The position numbers were made by a program, and so were the translations under genes. Of a DNA stretch of 64,000 nucleotides, positions 23,325 to 38,652 are shown in pieces. The stretch is from contig CAJSYZ010000007.1 of the NCBI GenBank assembly GCA_910574455.1, positions 3,789,773 through 3,853,772 on the forward strand, given 5' to 3'. The notes under the pieces are model-generated. The model ran no database searches and was not told the origin of the DNA. It saw only the letters and a program-made list of their open reading frames with translations. Position 1 is the first letter of the stretch; every line of letters begins with the position of its first letter. The DNA is from Trichaptum fuscoviolaceum (Eukaryota; Basidiomycota; Agaricomycetes; Hymenochaetales; Trichaptaceae).

Positions 23325-26300
23325 ATGGCCGAGTCGAGACCAGAGACACGCAGCGGCTCCGAGGACGAGAAGACGACTCTACGGCATGAAGTAGACCAAG
23401 CAAACAACCCCTCCGATGCCAACAGCGGTATCGTTGAGAAATCCGACACCAAGCCTGTCGAACCTCAGCAGGCAGCGAAGCCGAAGAAAGGCGGCGGGTT
23501 CTTCTCGCGTAAAAAGGACAAGGTTGCTGCGGATGGGGACGACGAGAAGAAGGAGGTGGTGGACACAAACAACGTGCCACCCGTTGAGCAGGTTCGGGAC
23601 GCAATCAATTTCCTCGAGCTTTTCAGGTGAGTTTAGGACCATCCAGACCGTGTGTATGCGCGAGCCAGCTGTGTGGCTTACGTGCTTCACGGAATGGCTT
23701 TGTGTTTTGGTGGTCAATTGCTGATGCTTTTGCACTTTAGATTCTCTACCAAGTTTGAAATCTTCCTTGACATAGTCGGTTTATTCTGCTCAGCGGTTGC
23801 AGGCGCGGCTCAGGTACGCATATTTCATTTGGGTATTTGATTTCTGAATGACATTGATTTCTTCTGTAGCCACTAATGTCTATCATCTTCGGTAACCTCA
23901 CTCAAAGCTTTGTTACATTCGGAACGGCCGTACAGAACTTACACGATGGCAAGGGAACTCAAGCGGACGTTGATGTCGCTGCTGCGCATTTCCGGCACAC
24001 CGCTGCTGACGATGCGGCAATTCTTGTTTACATCGGTATTGGGATTCTCGTGGCAACCTTCACATATATGTTCTTCTGGGTCTACACAGGTGAAGTCAAC
24101 TCGAAGCGTCTACGAGAACGCTATCTGCAGGCGGTTCTCAGGCAGGACATTGCATATTTCGACAATGTCGGTGCTGGTGAGGTTGCAAGTCGCATCCAAA
24201 CGGATACCCGTACGTTTAATCATCTTATTCTGAGGAATGAGAAGAGAATAAGTACTTATACTTCCTGTATTTCAGATTTGGTACAACAGGGTTCTTCGGA
24301 AAAGGTTGCAATCGTCATACAATTCTTGGCAGCTTTCATTACTGGTTTCGTTGTTGCCTATGTGCGCTCCTGGCGTCTCGCATTGGCATTGACCTCAATC
24401 CTTCCGTGCATCGCCATTACTGGAGGCATTATGAACAAAATTGTCTCCAAGTACATGCAGTACGTATCCTCCCCCTTCAACTATGTCCTAAACTAGAATT
24501 TGTATCTAACCATCTCATTTACTACCAGAATCTCCTTGAAGCATGTAGCCGAAGGAGGTTCGGTTGCAGAAGAAGTCATTTCTACAATCCGTACCGCGCA
24601 GGCATTCGGTACCCAAAAGATTCTCGCAGAGCTCTACGACTCTCACATTGAGCAGTCACACGTCGTTGATGTCAAAGCCGCTGTCGTTCACGGCTGCGGT
24701 CTATCCGTATTCTTCTTTGTCATCTACTCAGCGTACGCGCTCGCCTTCTCGTTTGGTACCACGCTTCTTATCCATGGTCACGCTACTGTGGGCATCATCG
24801 TCAACGTCTTCATCGCTATCCTCATCGGCTCGTTCTCTCTCGCGCTCTTGGCCCCTGAAATGCAAGGTGAGCTAAATTACTCAAAGGTCATATTTATAAA
24901 CTCGATGACTGATCATGCGATTTTTTTCTTGCATTTCCTAAACAGCTATATCACACGCTCGTGGTGCAGCTGCCAAGTTGTTCGCCACAATCGACCGCGT
25001 ACCGGCTATCGACTCCGCAGATCCCAGCGGCCTAAAGCCGGAATCTGTTGCCGGTACTATCACGCTCGAGCATGTCAATTTCAACTACCCCTCTCGCCCA
25101 GACGTCCCGATTGTCAAGGATCTTAGCATCACTTTCCCCGCTGGCAAAACTTGCGCGCTTGTTGGTGCTTCTGGTTCGGGCAAATCGACTATTGTGTCTC
25201 TTGTCGAGCGTTTCTACGACCCCCTCAGCGGAGTGGTCAGGCTCGATGGCGTCAATCTTCGCGATCTCAATGTCAAGTGGCTCCGCTCCCAAATTGGACT
25301 CGTGTCCCAGGAGCCAGTCCTCTTCGCGACCACAATTAGGGGCAATGTTGAGCACGGACTGATCAACACGCCTTGGGAACACGTTTCTGAAGAAGAGAAA
25401 TTCAAGCTGGTCAAGGAGGCGTGTGTGAAGGCGAATGCGGACGGATTCATCTCCAAACTCCCCCTCGGTTATGAAACTATGGTCGGTGAACGCGGCTTCT
25501 TGCTGTCAGGTGGCCAGAAGCAACGTATTGCCATCGCGCGTGCAATCGTCTCAGACCCACGTGTCCTGCTCCTTGATGAAGCGACCTCCGCGCTCGACAC
25601 GCAGTCCGAGGGTATCGTACAGGATGCGCTGGACAAGGCCGCAGCGGGACGTACGACGATCACGATCGCGCATCGGCTATCGACAATCAAGAACGCGGAC
25701 TGCATTTTCGTCATGGGCCAGGGCCTCGTGCTCGAACAAGGTACACACAACGAGCTACTCGCCAACCCGAACGGCCAATACTCGCGCCTTGTCCAGGCGC
25801 AGAAACTGCGCGAGGAGAAAGAAAAGCGCGACACCGATCCTGATGCTTCAGATGAGGAGGAGTCGGCAGAAACGTCGCCGGAGAAGGAGCAGCAACATGA
25901 CTATGCCGCAGAAGCTGAGGAGGAGATCCCCCTCGGCCGGAAGAATACAGGCCGTTCCCTTGCGAGTGAGATTATGGAACAAAGACAAAAGGAAGGCAGG
26001 TATAGCAAAGAAGAGAAGGATTTGAACTTGCCGTACTTGTTTAAGCGTCTGGGCTCCATCCAAGGCGAGGTCTGGAAACGCTACGCATTCGGCTCCATTT
26101 TCGCCGTTTGCACCGGTATGGTTTATCCCGCTTTCGGTGTCGTCTATGGTAAGAACCCACCCCAAAATCTCTCCTAGTTGAAGCATGAATAACCTTAAAA
26201 TCCCTGTAGCTCTTGCCGTCTCTACCTTCCAAATTACTGGTGATAACCATCGTCTACGTGAGAAGGGTGATCGTAATGCTCTTTGGTTTTTCATTATCGC

Positions 26301-28394
26301 CATTCTGTCCATGGTCTGCATCGGTGTCCAGAACTATAGCTTTGCCGCTGCTGCTGCGAATTTGACGCACAAGCTTCGTGTCCTATCGTTCAGGGCCATT
26401 CTAAGGCAAGATAGTGAGTTTCCGCTCGTTTCAAAATCAGTTATTATTTTCGATACTAATTGATCCTATCCACAGTCGAATTTTTCGATCAGGAAAAGAA
26501 CAGTGTAAGTTCTTCGATTGTTATCACTGAAAGTAGACTCCTTATACTTTTGCATGATAGACCGGTGCTCTTACGTCTAGCTTGAGTGACAATCCTCAGA
26601 AGGTTAACGGTCTCGCTGGCGTAACTCTCGGAGCGTACGTGTTGGTTTAAGAATGTCTTGTTATCCTATTGACTCGTTTTTTCTCCTTTAGTATTGTGCA
26701 GAGTGTAGCGACTATCATTACTGGAGCCATCATTGGTCTCGCCTTCCAGTGGAAGCTTGCCTTAGTCGGCATTGCTTGCATGCCTGTGCTTGTCTCAGCT
26801 GGTTACATTCGCCTGGTAAATTAGATTCTCTCTTCCCTCAAAGCAAGCTGTACTGACTTTCATTCGGTTAGCGCGTCGTCGTACTGAAGGATCAGGACAA
26901 TAAGAAGGCGCATGAAGAATCAGCACAGATTGCTTGCGAAGCTGCCGGCGCTATCCGCACTGTCGCGTCGCTCACCCGTGAGGAGGATTGCGCCAATATT
27001 TACAGTCACTCGCTCGAGGCGCCTCTTAAACGCTCGAACCGCACTGCTATCTGGTCGAACCTGATCTTTGCCACTTCTCAGGCAATGGCGATGTTCGTCA
27101 TCGCGCTGATCTTCTGGTATGGTTCTCAGGGCGTTTCCCGCGGCGAATATGGCACAAACGCATTCTTCGTGTGTCTTTTCGTAAGTAGTCCCTTGTGTTA
27201 TTTTACAGGATTTTGGGAGTCTTACTGGAACTTATCTCTACAGAGCGTCACGTTTGGTGCTATTCAAGCTGGAAATGTCTTCTCTTTTGTGCCGGATATT
27301 TCGTCTGCGAAGGGCGCCGGTTCCGACCTCATCCGTATCATGGATTCCGTCCCTGAGATTGATGCAGAGTCTACAGAAGGTGATATCATCAAGGATGTCC
27401 GTGGCCACATCACGTTCGAGGGTGTACACTTCCGCTACCCGACTCGCCCAGGTGTTCGCGTTCTCCGCGACTTGAACATCACGGTCGAACCTGGCACTTA
27501 CATTGCTCTCGTCGGTGCCTCCGGATGCGGAAAGAGTACCACAATTCAACTCATTGAACGCTTCTACGATCCACTGGCCGGCCGTGTTCTTGTGAGTAAA
27601 GCATTCGTCTTCTGTTGTTCAGATGTGAACAATGAAGTCTAATATTGAAATTCGTTTAGCTTGATGGCCAAGACATCTCTAAGCTCAACGTCCAGGAATA
27701 CCGCAAGCACATTGCGCTTGTCTCGCAGGAACCGACACTCTATGCTGGCACCATCCGCTTCAACATCCTTCTGGGTGCTACTAAACCCCATGATGAGGTT
27801 ACGCAAGAAGAGATTGAACAGGCTTGCCGAGATGCGAATATTCTTGACTTCATCAGCTCCCTACCTCAGTACGTCCTTTCATACTACAGAGTTTACCACT
27901 TCTCTAACATCCTATGTTTACAGAGGATTTGACACAAACGTCGGCGGCAAGGGCTCTCAATTGTCTGGTGGACAGAAGCGTAAGTCTAGCATTCACCCTA
28001 TTATGTAGTGGGTTTGTTTTGTGCTGACATGTAAATGAAGAACGTATCGCTATTGCACGTGCATTGCTTCGCAACCCGAAAGTCCTCTTGCTCGATGAAG
28101 CAACGTCTGCACTCGACTCGAACTCCGAAAAGGTTGTGCAGGAAGCTCTCGACCAGGCAGCGAAGGGCCGAACAACTATTGCCATCGCCCACAGATTGTC
28201 GACCATTCAGAACGCGGACTGCATGTACGTACTCTTGACTGCCCCTGCCTCTGACGGGAAACTAATATATCTGCTTTAGTTACTTCATCAAAGACGGACG
28301 TGTCAGCGAAGCCGGCACGCACGACCAGCTACTGTCTCGCAGAGGCGGTTATTACGAATACGTTCAGTTACAGGCTCTATCGAAGAATACATGA
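23325..28394 (+). CDS. Full-length ABC transporter, ABCB/MDR (Pgp, leptomycin-resistance) type
   Basis: This is an ATP-driven exporter, probably of hydrophobic drugs or lipophilic compounds, in the plasma membrane. About 100 hydrophilic N-terminal residues ([11 protein letters not shown]...) precede two TMD-NBD halves. NBD1 (about 25050-25800) has Walker [11 protein letters not shown]-loop [12 protein letters not shown], signature LSGGQKQR, Walker [13 protein letters not shown] and the H-loop IAHRLSTI. The linker (25830-26030) is acidic and charged ([17 protein letters not shown]). NBD2 (about 27400-28380) has [29 protein letters not shown] (split by an intron), [12 protein letters not shown] and IAHRLSTI. 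All catalytic motifs are canonical in both halves. The protein ends [14 protein letters not shown]. More than ten short introns interrupt it, and the total is about 1,300-1,400 residues. The substrate cannot be read from sequence. Confidence 0.96.
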
Positions 28395-29361
28395 TCATGG
28401 CTCGCGTAGATTTGGTGTTATCGGGATCTTCTTTTTCTTTATATCATGATGACGATCGTGCACGCACATCACATTTGTCTTTAACAGCTCTTACACTGGC
28501 ATCCTACACTTCGGACTACATTATTCCTTCCCCTACTCCGTTTCGTTATACGTTCTTGTTTTTACGTGCGCTTTGATTTATGTAGCTAGTTCGCATCACT
28601 ATCGTCATTAGTCGTAGAAATGACATGCTTGTCTAATGCTAATACCCGGATATTATCGTCTGTTTGATGAGAAGCTGTATTCATCATCGGTTAAGTCCGA
28701 GATCGACGTCTTCAGCCGATCTCGGACAACCTTACTGCCAGTGTGCAAATAACAACAAATATTGTAACTGATTTGAGTCGCCGACGGAATACGACATGGT
28801 TCAAGACTCAAGTTGATTTGCCGTCTTCTTTTCTGCGATGCAACATCACTCGTCTAGCTCTCTTCTTGCACCGACTAAGTGGTCTCAAACTACGATATGT
28901 AAGTGGCGCAGCACCATCCTTGCTCTGCTACCTCATATTTGACCTGCTCGCGGAGCCAACCAGTGAATACACTGACACTCAAGTACGGTTCCAGCCCATT
29001 ATTAGGTACTTCTGAAAGCACCTTATGACTGCTTCTAGGACGACACTTTACATAGGCGCAAATCTATCCTAAGACATGTCAAACTTCCTCATAATCCAAA
29101 CCTGGCCGAAACTCGGTGTTTCAGGATGAGCCATGAGCTTATTTGGCACTTATGTTGCCTTTTGCACTGAACGCCTCCTACAACATTTGATGCCAAGATC
29201 AACAAATGAAACAAGTACAAGACTCGACGTGCCGAATAAAGAGGATAAAACTGCTCCTGCGTTCGCTATTCATTCGTTGAGGCTCGCCCAATCTTTCCCG
29301 CTCCTACGGATATCTCCCTTTTCTCCAGCGACATCTAGTCCTATCTGGTTCACCGCTGAAC
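28395..29361. other. Intergenic, nothing supportable
   Basis: About 970 bp with only short random ORFs. It includes the transporter 3' end and the promoter of the following surface-protein gene. Confidence 0.5.
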
Positions 29362-30199
29362 ATGACTCTGCGAGGCATCATAGCGCTTCTTCTTCTCTTT
29401 TGCTTCCTGAACTGTTCGCAATGCGCACTTCTAAATGTCTCCATAGACGACACCTTCGGAGACGAACGTACCGGGAACCAGATTTCATACCTCCCAAGTA
29501 ACGGATGGAAATTCGGGCAAAATTGTACCGACTGCAGGGCAGTTCTTGAGCGCGGCCAGAATTTCAGACATACGTGGCACGATGGCTCGTTCGATCCACA
29601 GAGTGTCGGTGGAGATGGAATAATCCGTTCTGCATTAGTAACGTTCAACGGTACGTCGTGCCCCAATATCTTTTGCATCGAGGTTGTTCACGGTTGTTAG
29701 GCACGGCTGTCTACGTCTTCTGCATCCTTGCCAGCACCTTTGTAAGTCCGACCGGAAATACAGACATGACCTTCTTTCTGGACAACGAGCAAGCTGGCAT
29801 ACTCGAGAGGCCGCCTACCGGCAACATCACCTACCTCTACAACCAAATCGTTTTCTCTCGCAATGGACTATCCCCTGGAACTCACAGCATTCAAATTGAC
29901 TCCGGTCATAATGGCACCAAGGCCCTTGTTCTGCTCGATAGAATCGTTTACACGTGAGTGAATTTGAGTCTGCTTGCGCACGAAGTTCGCTGAAAGAGGA
30001 TTCATGCAGCACGGAAGTTCCAGACTCGGAATCTCCCTTATCTTCGACATCAACGTCATTGCCACGGCTCACAGTAGCTGATGTCCTTCCTATGCCCACG
30101 ACCTCATCTGCTTCTAGACCGGCATCATCCGTGCGAAAGTACTTCTTTGCTATTCTTCCATTAATCCTCACCACGGGTACACTGTGTATGTTCTGGTAA
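29362..30199 (+). CDS. Secreted, C-terminally anchored surface protein, tandem copy 1
   Basis: Three exons (29362-29650, 29701-29953, 30010-30199) give 243 residues. A signal peptide (GIIALLLLFCFLNCSQCA) is followed by a beta-rich ectodomain opening NVSIDDTFGDERTGNQISY, with GWKFGQNCTDC, FRHTWHDGSF, TAVYVFCILAS, GNTDMTFFLDN and a closing LVLLDRIVYT. Several N-x-S/T sites are present. A Ser/Thr/Pro-rich stalk then leads to a C-terminal hydrophobic tail (YFFAILPLILTTGTLCMFW) that fits a GPI signal or a short TM anchor. I know the fold type only as a common Agaricomycete extracellular domain with a galactose-binding-like look, so a cell-surface carbohydrate-binding role is a guess. It is paired with the next gene. 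Confidence 0.8.
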
Positions 30200-30891
30200 C
30201 AATATCCGTGGCTCCTCCTGGAGATTCTGCGGATAATATTCGCGTTTCCTATGCATACCTATCTTCGATTTGTCATCAAGTAGCCATGGCGTACGGCGAA
30301 CTCGGCGCGAAGTCATATCACGAACAACGCTCTTGAAAGTTTTGGGAGATATTCACGCCACCTCCTTAGTACTGCCTTCAAGTAGCTGGCAACTATGGGA
30401 ATGCTTCTATGAAACCGATCGGTGTCCGTATGAGTGACCTTCGTTTTGATGAACTTGCACCGAATTGTATCGAAACGAAAGTTTCAGTTCTGAAGCATCA
30501 GTTCACTTTGACTACTGATTTGCAACTAGAACGTGTCATCGGCAGTTTCATATCGTAGTCACCGAGTGGCTGTACGTGCATTCATGATTTCATATCGATT
30601 TTCCGGGGTAAGAGGATGGTTCAGGCTCCGCTTGATACAAATTACGGACATGCTTTATTTGGCAGCATCATTGAGCTTGCACAGCCAGGAGCACCTTCCG
30701 AGTCCTTATGAGCCACAACATCTGTATCATCTCGTTTGTTGACTCGGGTACCAACGATGTTGGCACCGGTCTCGTCTTATGTTTTATACAGCAACAGAAC
30801 CATTTAACTCCTTTGCGTTTTACTCATTAACCGAGGTCATCTCATCCTGCCGCACGATAACCGCTGACAGTTAACGTTTTATACATCGAAC

Positions 30892-31752
30892 ATGATTCTC
30901 AGGAAGATCACAGCTCTCGTTCTTCATCTTTGTCTCTTGCCGTCCTATTTATGCGTACCTTTCAACGTCTCGATAGACGATACGTTCGGCGACGAACGTA
31001 CTGGAAAACAGATAACGTACACGCCGAGCGACGGATGGAAGCAAGGGCAAACTTGCACAGATTGCACGGCTAATGTTGATGCCGACCAGCCATTCAGACA
31101 TTCCTGGCACGATGCCACATTCCTACCTCAGAACATGGGCGGAGATGGAATAATTCGTTCTGCATCAGTCTCATTCAATGGTATGTTACACTCTCAATCA
31201 CATTCTCCACGATCTCATTTACTCACCTCTATGCGCTAGGCACAGCTGTCTACGTGATATGCATCCTAACGGGATCTGTGACGAGTCCAGATGGGAATAC
31301 AGATATGAGGTTTTTGGTCGATGGCAATCGAATTGGCAATGACTTGGAAATACCGCCCACTGGCAATGCCACCTTCGCCTATAATCAAATCGTTTTCTCT
31401 CATGATGGAATGCCTTTTGGCACTCATAACATCCAAATTGAAGTTGGCCATAACAACACGAAGGCTCTCATACTACTGGATAGGATTCTATATACGTGAG
31501 TGAACTCAAGATAATAAGACAGCTCGTCTTGCTCGAAAGAGCTGCAAAAGCTGATCTTCTAAATTTTTCAGCTCTGATTCAGATATTAATTCACCTTCCG
31601 CATCTTCAAGTTTGCCGCATCTCACAATCAGTGAAGTTGTTTCAACTCCCACACCTACTTCCACTTCCGAAGCGCAAACCTCCTTGCATCCGAGGCTTGT
31701 ATATCTTTTCCCACTTGTCTTATTCACGGGTGTATTGCGCTGGCTTCCATGA
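30892..31752 (+). CDS. Secreted, C-terminally anchored surface protein, tandem copy 2
   Basis: This is a tandem paralogue of the gene at 29362-30199, with the same three-exon layout (30892-31180, 31240-31495, 31572-31752) and identical intron phases, giving 241 residues. Exon 1 is exactly the same length (289 nt) in both. The ectodomain matches closely (NVSIDDTFGDERTGKQITY, GWKQGQTCTDC, FRHSWHDATF, TAVYVICIL, YNQIVFSHDGMPFGTHNIQI, LILLDRILYT). The stalk and the C-terminal hydrophobic tail (LVYLFPLVLFTGVLRWLP) have diverged freely. Conserved head and loose stalk fit an anchored surface protein whose head is under selection. No function is assigned. Confidence 0.8.
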
Positions 31753-32724
31753 CATCCATCCTGAAGCGCTCCATTCATCATTAAAATCCATTGCATCTCT
31801 ACTTTGACTCTGAATTACGCCAAGAAGTGACAGCCGCCTGGCGTTCTACGGGTAGTGGGTTTTCCAGAGGCTTGTATTTCATCCTGCATATTATCTCATT
31901 CCTTACTGATCGTATCACAGATGGCTTATGCTGTTACAAATAAACGCCCCACTGGCAAGTGTGATCTGAAGCTACTTCCCTTAAAGTTGGCATGAATATT
32001 GGACTGGCGCGCATACGTACGCCAATTCACTACGAGAGCATGAGGGTATCATTCGACCAACAATGTCTCTTGGTTTCAAAACAGGGAACGCTAGTTTTTC
32101 ATGTGGCATGCCTGCTGCTATGCACGAACCGCAAGCCACTCAACAACGCGAATCCTATCTGAGCTATTCGGGCTGGGGTAATCCTATCTGGCGACTGCCG
32201 AAAAAAAGGAACGGTATCCATGTCAAGCGTATGTGCAAGTAGCTTCAAAGGAGAAGATCGTCATTGATGCAAGTTATGGCCCTCGTGTACCTCCGTCATG
32301 TCGGCCGAGACCATAACTTCAGAGTTTTAGCCTTTACAAACATAATATACTCAAATTCCTCCTGCGTAGACAAGCAATCAATACCAATTAGTCAATAACT
32401 ATACCCCCGGACCGGCATGGAATGCAAGTCACAAGACCTCAATCCAAGAAGAGCTCACGCCGACGGGGCAAACCGCGACGGACTTGCCACTCTGTAGCCT
32501 GAGTGGCGCTGCGGGCCGGGGTCGAAGACATGCAAAATGCTAAAGAAACATCATCTGACTCGCACCATTCATTTTATTTGCTAACTACTCGACACGAGGT
32601 TATCTAGAAAAAATGAGAACTCATCACGAGAAGTCCCAACTATTCGACATCTTCCTCTGGTATAAATGCAGCTGCCTCTCACTGGGTTTCATAGAGTAGT
32701 CTTGCTGTCGACGACGGATACAAG
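31753..32724. other. Intergenic, nothing supportable
   Basis: About 970 bp without a credible ORF. A TATAAATGCAG stretch near 32660 lies some 65 bp upstream of the esterase ATG and is a plausible core promoter element. Confidence 0.4.
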
Positions 32725-34430
32725 ATGCGGTCACTGCTGGTCTTTTTCTTCGCTACTCTTGCAACAGTAGTCTCTTCGACGTCCATCGCTACTTCTCCAA
32801 CAGCTTCTGGCTCTAAGTTCGGTTCTGTCATCTCCAGAGGCAGACACAGGTTTGACTGGGACAACGTGCAATACCTCTATGCCTTTGGAGATTCCTATAC
32901 ATTTGTACAAGGAACTGAGGGCTATGCGAACTTCAGGTGAGTTACAAATATGAAGAGAGGTGCGAAATTCGAATAACCATCCAACAGCTTCATAGGCGAT
33001 TTCCTAGATTTGAATTTCACGAAGCAGGAACTCCTCAGCAATGAGATAATCTATAAAAACGTGAGTTCTTTTACGGCCTTCTCGTTCTCGATCTGAATAA
33101 TTAACAATTGGAATAGACTAGCTCGAACGGAGCGAATTGGGTATGTTCTCTCCCCCTTCGTCAATATGAATAAATATTCATCTATTGTTCATTTCAGCCT
33201 GAGTTTCTCACAGGTTGTTTCGGTGGTCTGCCTTCGCGATGTGCACCGCGACAGCTATGGGATTTTGCATTCGCCGGAGCTGACATTGACGGAGACCTGT
33301 ACGCCCACTTCCTTCAGTCGAGCGAACCACCGTTCCTAACTGAACGAAAACTACAGACTTCCACTGCACCACCCATTCACCGTCCCACTCGTGGATCAAG
33401 TCAAGCAATGGGCGAAGTATGCGTCGAAGTACATCCCGAAACCTGCCGCGCACACGCTAACCGCGTGGTTCATTGGCATCAACGACACGGGAGATGCAAC
33501 GAGTAACACGACTGTACGTAGTGTGCAAGACAGTTCAACCAAACGTGATATCAAGGCACTAACCATGTGGTTCTCGCAACGCAAATGCAGATAACTGACT
33601 TCGCCGCGTTTTGGGAGAAGGAGATGAAGTCCATGTTTTCTGCTGTGGTGCGTAGCTTCTGCCACGCGGCCGCAGTGACGCGGAACATACTATGAACTTT
33701 GAAGGACAAATTTCTGACATACACCTACTCCATGACAGGAGAACGCATATCAAAACGGCTTGACTGGAGCGCACATTTTCCTCACCGTCACGCCAAAGGA
33801 TCGTGAACCTTCGGCCCTCACCTCGCCACACCAAGCCGCTGTTGGGAAGAACGCCGTCGACTTCAACACCGCCCTGCAAGCGCACGCAAAGACCTTCGCG
33901 AAAACCCACCCAGACACGACTGTCCTGCTCTTCGACACGCATAGGTGGTTCAGCCACGTGCTGGACAACGGACCAGCATATGGGTTCACGAACACGACTG
34001 GGTGAGTGGTGTTTGCATGTGCCTTTGCAAATGTCCTTCGTTGCTTCCATCTCCTCTCTTTCCTCCTTTATCACTATCGGTCATCGGTCATGATACTCTC
34101 AGTACCCAATCGGAGTGTCGCGCCGAAGTAGATGAAGAGCTACGAGGCAGGCATACTGCATGTCCTCCTCGAGGGCTTCATTAATTACCAAAAAATTAAC
34201 GGACAACGGAAACAGTTGCTGATTTCTTGGGCGCTCCGGCGCCATACCTTGCAGATTTTGCACATGCACGGATCCAGCTGGATATTTCTGGTACAGTGAG
34301 TCTTTGCCACTAGACTAAACTTCTACACGTTGGTGTTCTAATTGTGTTATCAGACTCAGGTCACCCTACAGAGCGTGTTCATCAGCTTCTCGCCGGTGAT
34401 ATAAAAACGTTCCTGAAGCATATCTCCTAA
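32725..34430 (+). CDS. Secreted GDSL/SGNH esterase, CE16 (acetylesterase) type
   Basis: This is a likely extracellular carbohydrate acetylesterase acting on plant cell-wall oligosaccharides. A signal peptide (LLVFFFATLATVVSS) is followed by block I YLYAFGDSYTFVQGTEG (catalytic Ser in GDSY), block II SSNGANWPEF (Gly/Asn oxyanion), block III WFIGINDTGD (Asn oxyanion) and a C-terminal block GYFWYNSGHPTERVH with the catalytic His. Exons are split by several 50-70-nt introns, and the final exon gives LLAGDIKTFLKHIS before TAA. Where many SGNH enzymes have D-x-x-H this copy reads N-S-G-H, so the position of the acidic triad member is unclear. The exons between 34000 and 34260 are the least certain part. 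Confidence 0.87.
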
Positions 34431-34771
34431 GTTTAATTTCGATCGCCTGCGAAGCACCTGCTTCTTCATTCGGACAGCACAGTTTATAGAAGCATGCGTA
34501 TATATCACCTGTAGCTGATGAAAAAAAAATTGAATAATAAAAATCGCCAACCTCCAATTCTAAACATGACCTGTGACACTGACAGAGACAATTGAAAATG
34601 CACATAAGAAACAATTTACAGCAAAGAAAACGGATATTAAAGTAGGAGACGAGGGAGAGTGGAGAATAAACAGCGCAATGTTATGATGTTAGGGGAAGCA
34701 TAGATAAGGAGGACAGAATCAAACATAACGAGAAAAATGCACCACAGTCCGTAAGGGGTTCAGACTATCCC

Positions 34772-36035
34772 TTAGAAAAATAGGTACGTCAGAATGAAGA
34801 CAACTAAAGAAATGCCCACCACCATCTGCGGTGGGACGCCTTCCGGTTGCTGCATAATAGTCGACTCAACCATAGTGCCCACATCTGTTTCTCCGTCACC
34901 GTCGGACACTGCCGTCGCACTATCTGATAGTACACGTCGGCGATGTAAGCCACTTGATGCATCCGTCACTGTGGGCTCAGGTATGGATTCCAGCAGATTG
35001 CGCAAGCGGAAAATCTCCGCCTGAGCGGCCGCAAGTTGTGCATGTAGTTCCTCTTCTGCGTGCGAAGGATGCTGGGGTGCAGACGGCGTGATTGGTGTCA
35101 TCGAGCGGGGTAACGGCATAGGAGGTGGTTCGTCGATGTGCTCAGAAGCGGCTGAATAATCTCCAACAGCAGGGGAGAACGCGCGCTCAAGCGGCGCCTG
35201 GGGTTCAGCCGGGAAAATATGTTCAGCGTGGCCATTTGAAGGCCGTTCGGGACTTTGTCTTACGGTTCCATACTGTGCCTTGAGGCATGTTAGCAACATG
35301 AAAAAGAAAGGCGAGTAATATGTTGAGCTTACAGAGGCATCAGCCATAAATGAGCTCGGACCTTCGTCTTTCGGTGCCTCGTCTTCTTCTGGAAGCTCCT
35401 CCCCAACTGGTGGCAAATAAACAACCCTAATCTTCTGCTGATGCACCGTTGTCTCCTCGCCGTCCAGGTTAGTCCACTAGTACATGTTATTAGTAAGAAA
35501 GATATTAGATCATGAATAAAGAATACATACGAAATCATGTAATGACAACCCCTCCTTTTCTGGCGTGATGAGTGTGCTCTGGACTAAGAATTTATCCTTG
35601 CATTTCGCATTTGCAGGAGGCTCCTCCTTCATAGGTTGCAGAAGAACTAAGTTTCCGCACAAACAAAATAATAATATGTTTTAGTAAGTTGCCACGCGGA
35701 AACCATGGTACACATACCTTGCACATCGACGCTACCACCCGGTTCGACTCGTCCGGAGTTTGGTCGAACACAATATAACTACAGAAACGCAGTCGGTCAT
35801 GTTGGAACTTGAGCGAATCGAAACATGCTGACCTTAGGAGCCGTTGTCTTGACTTTGAATGCGACTGGCTGGTCATTGTTGTTGGTTACAGACAAAGTCC
35901 GTCGAACGAGTTGCGTCAGAGGCCCTGCACAACAGTGGCAAGGCAAGTTAGCCTCTCCTACGCCACATATCAAGATTGAGAAAGTTACTCACTGTTGAAT
36001 CCGAGCGACGAGCTCGGCTTGAGGGATACGGACAT
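34772..36035 (-). CDS. SCS2: VAP/Scs2-type MSP-domain tail-anchored ER protein
   Basis: VAP proteins sit in the ER membrane and recruit FFAT-motif lipid-transfer proteins to contact sites. Exon 1 starts MSVSLKPSSSLGFN at 36035. Spliced exons then give the MSP domain: PLTQLVRRTLSVTN, VAFKVKTTAPKLYCVRPNSG, VEPGGSVDVQVLLQPMKEEP and CKDKFLVQSTLI. The middle is acidic and Pro-rich (GEELPEEDEAPKDEGPSS). A predicted coiled coil follows (EEELHAQLAAAQAEIFRLRN), and the C-terminus is one TM segment (PPQMVVGISLVVFILTYLFF) directly before the stop at 34772. This is the standard VAP order of MSP, coiled coil and tail anchor, so the call is firm. It is convergent with the esterase gene. Confidence 0.92.
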
Positions 36036-36445
36036 TTTTGTGGAATATACAAATGCGCAGAAGGTGATGGGAGGTGGTCAAATCGAGGGACACGCGATGA
36101 GCAGCAGCAACTTGCAAGCAATCTCTCTCATGCGTGCCCAAAACGTCCGCAAACATCGATTACATAATACGCAGATTTATTCAATAGAGTGCCTTTATTT
36201 TTCTTCCGCGGGTTCCTCCAAAAAACATCCGACTTCGCTTGCGATTTTCTTTTCTGCAACGAGCTCTGCGCATAATGATGATGCTATTAGGTGTTGACAA
36301 TTATCTACGAAGACTATATGCAAGGCTACAAACACGGGTGTCAATAAGGTATCCAGTCCTCCTTCACTAATGTAAGACACAAACTTTCCCAAAAATTGCG
36401 ATAGCGATGTACGAAGGGTATAATGTTTGAGAAGATAAGATATGC

Positions 36446-38412
<1,967 letters not shown>

Positions 38413-38652
38413 GATTGGTAGAGAAATCAGCTTTTCTCTCCCTTTAAAGGTTGGTTAGAAGAGTTAGAAGAATTCGAATGAGCGACGCAAAAGTTGGTGA
38501 TTAAGAGTGAAAGGAGAAAAATGAAGGTAGTGGTTAGTGATAAAGCCGTAACAGAAATGAATAACGCCCCGGCTCTGACTAATTAGGGCGACCGACTTTT
38601 TACTTCACAACCATCGCCTGCCTCCCTTCGAAACTTTGATAAAACCGCACGC
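38413..38652. promoter_or_regulatory. Short divergent promoter between YPK1-type kinase and unknown gene
   Basis: The two ATGs face away from each other across 240 bp, so this stretch must hold both promoters and leaders. It is A/G-rich near the kinase side (GAAGAGTTAGAAGAATTCG). No specific factor site can be named. Confidence 0.5.
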
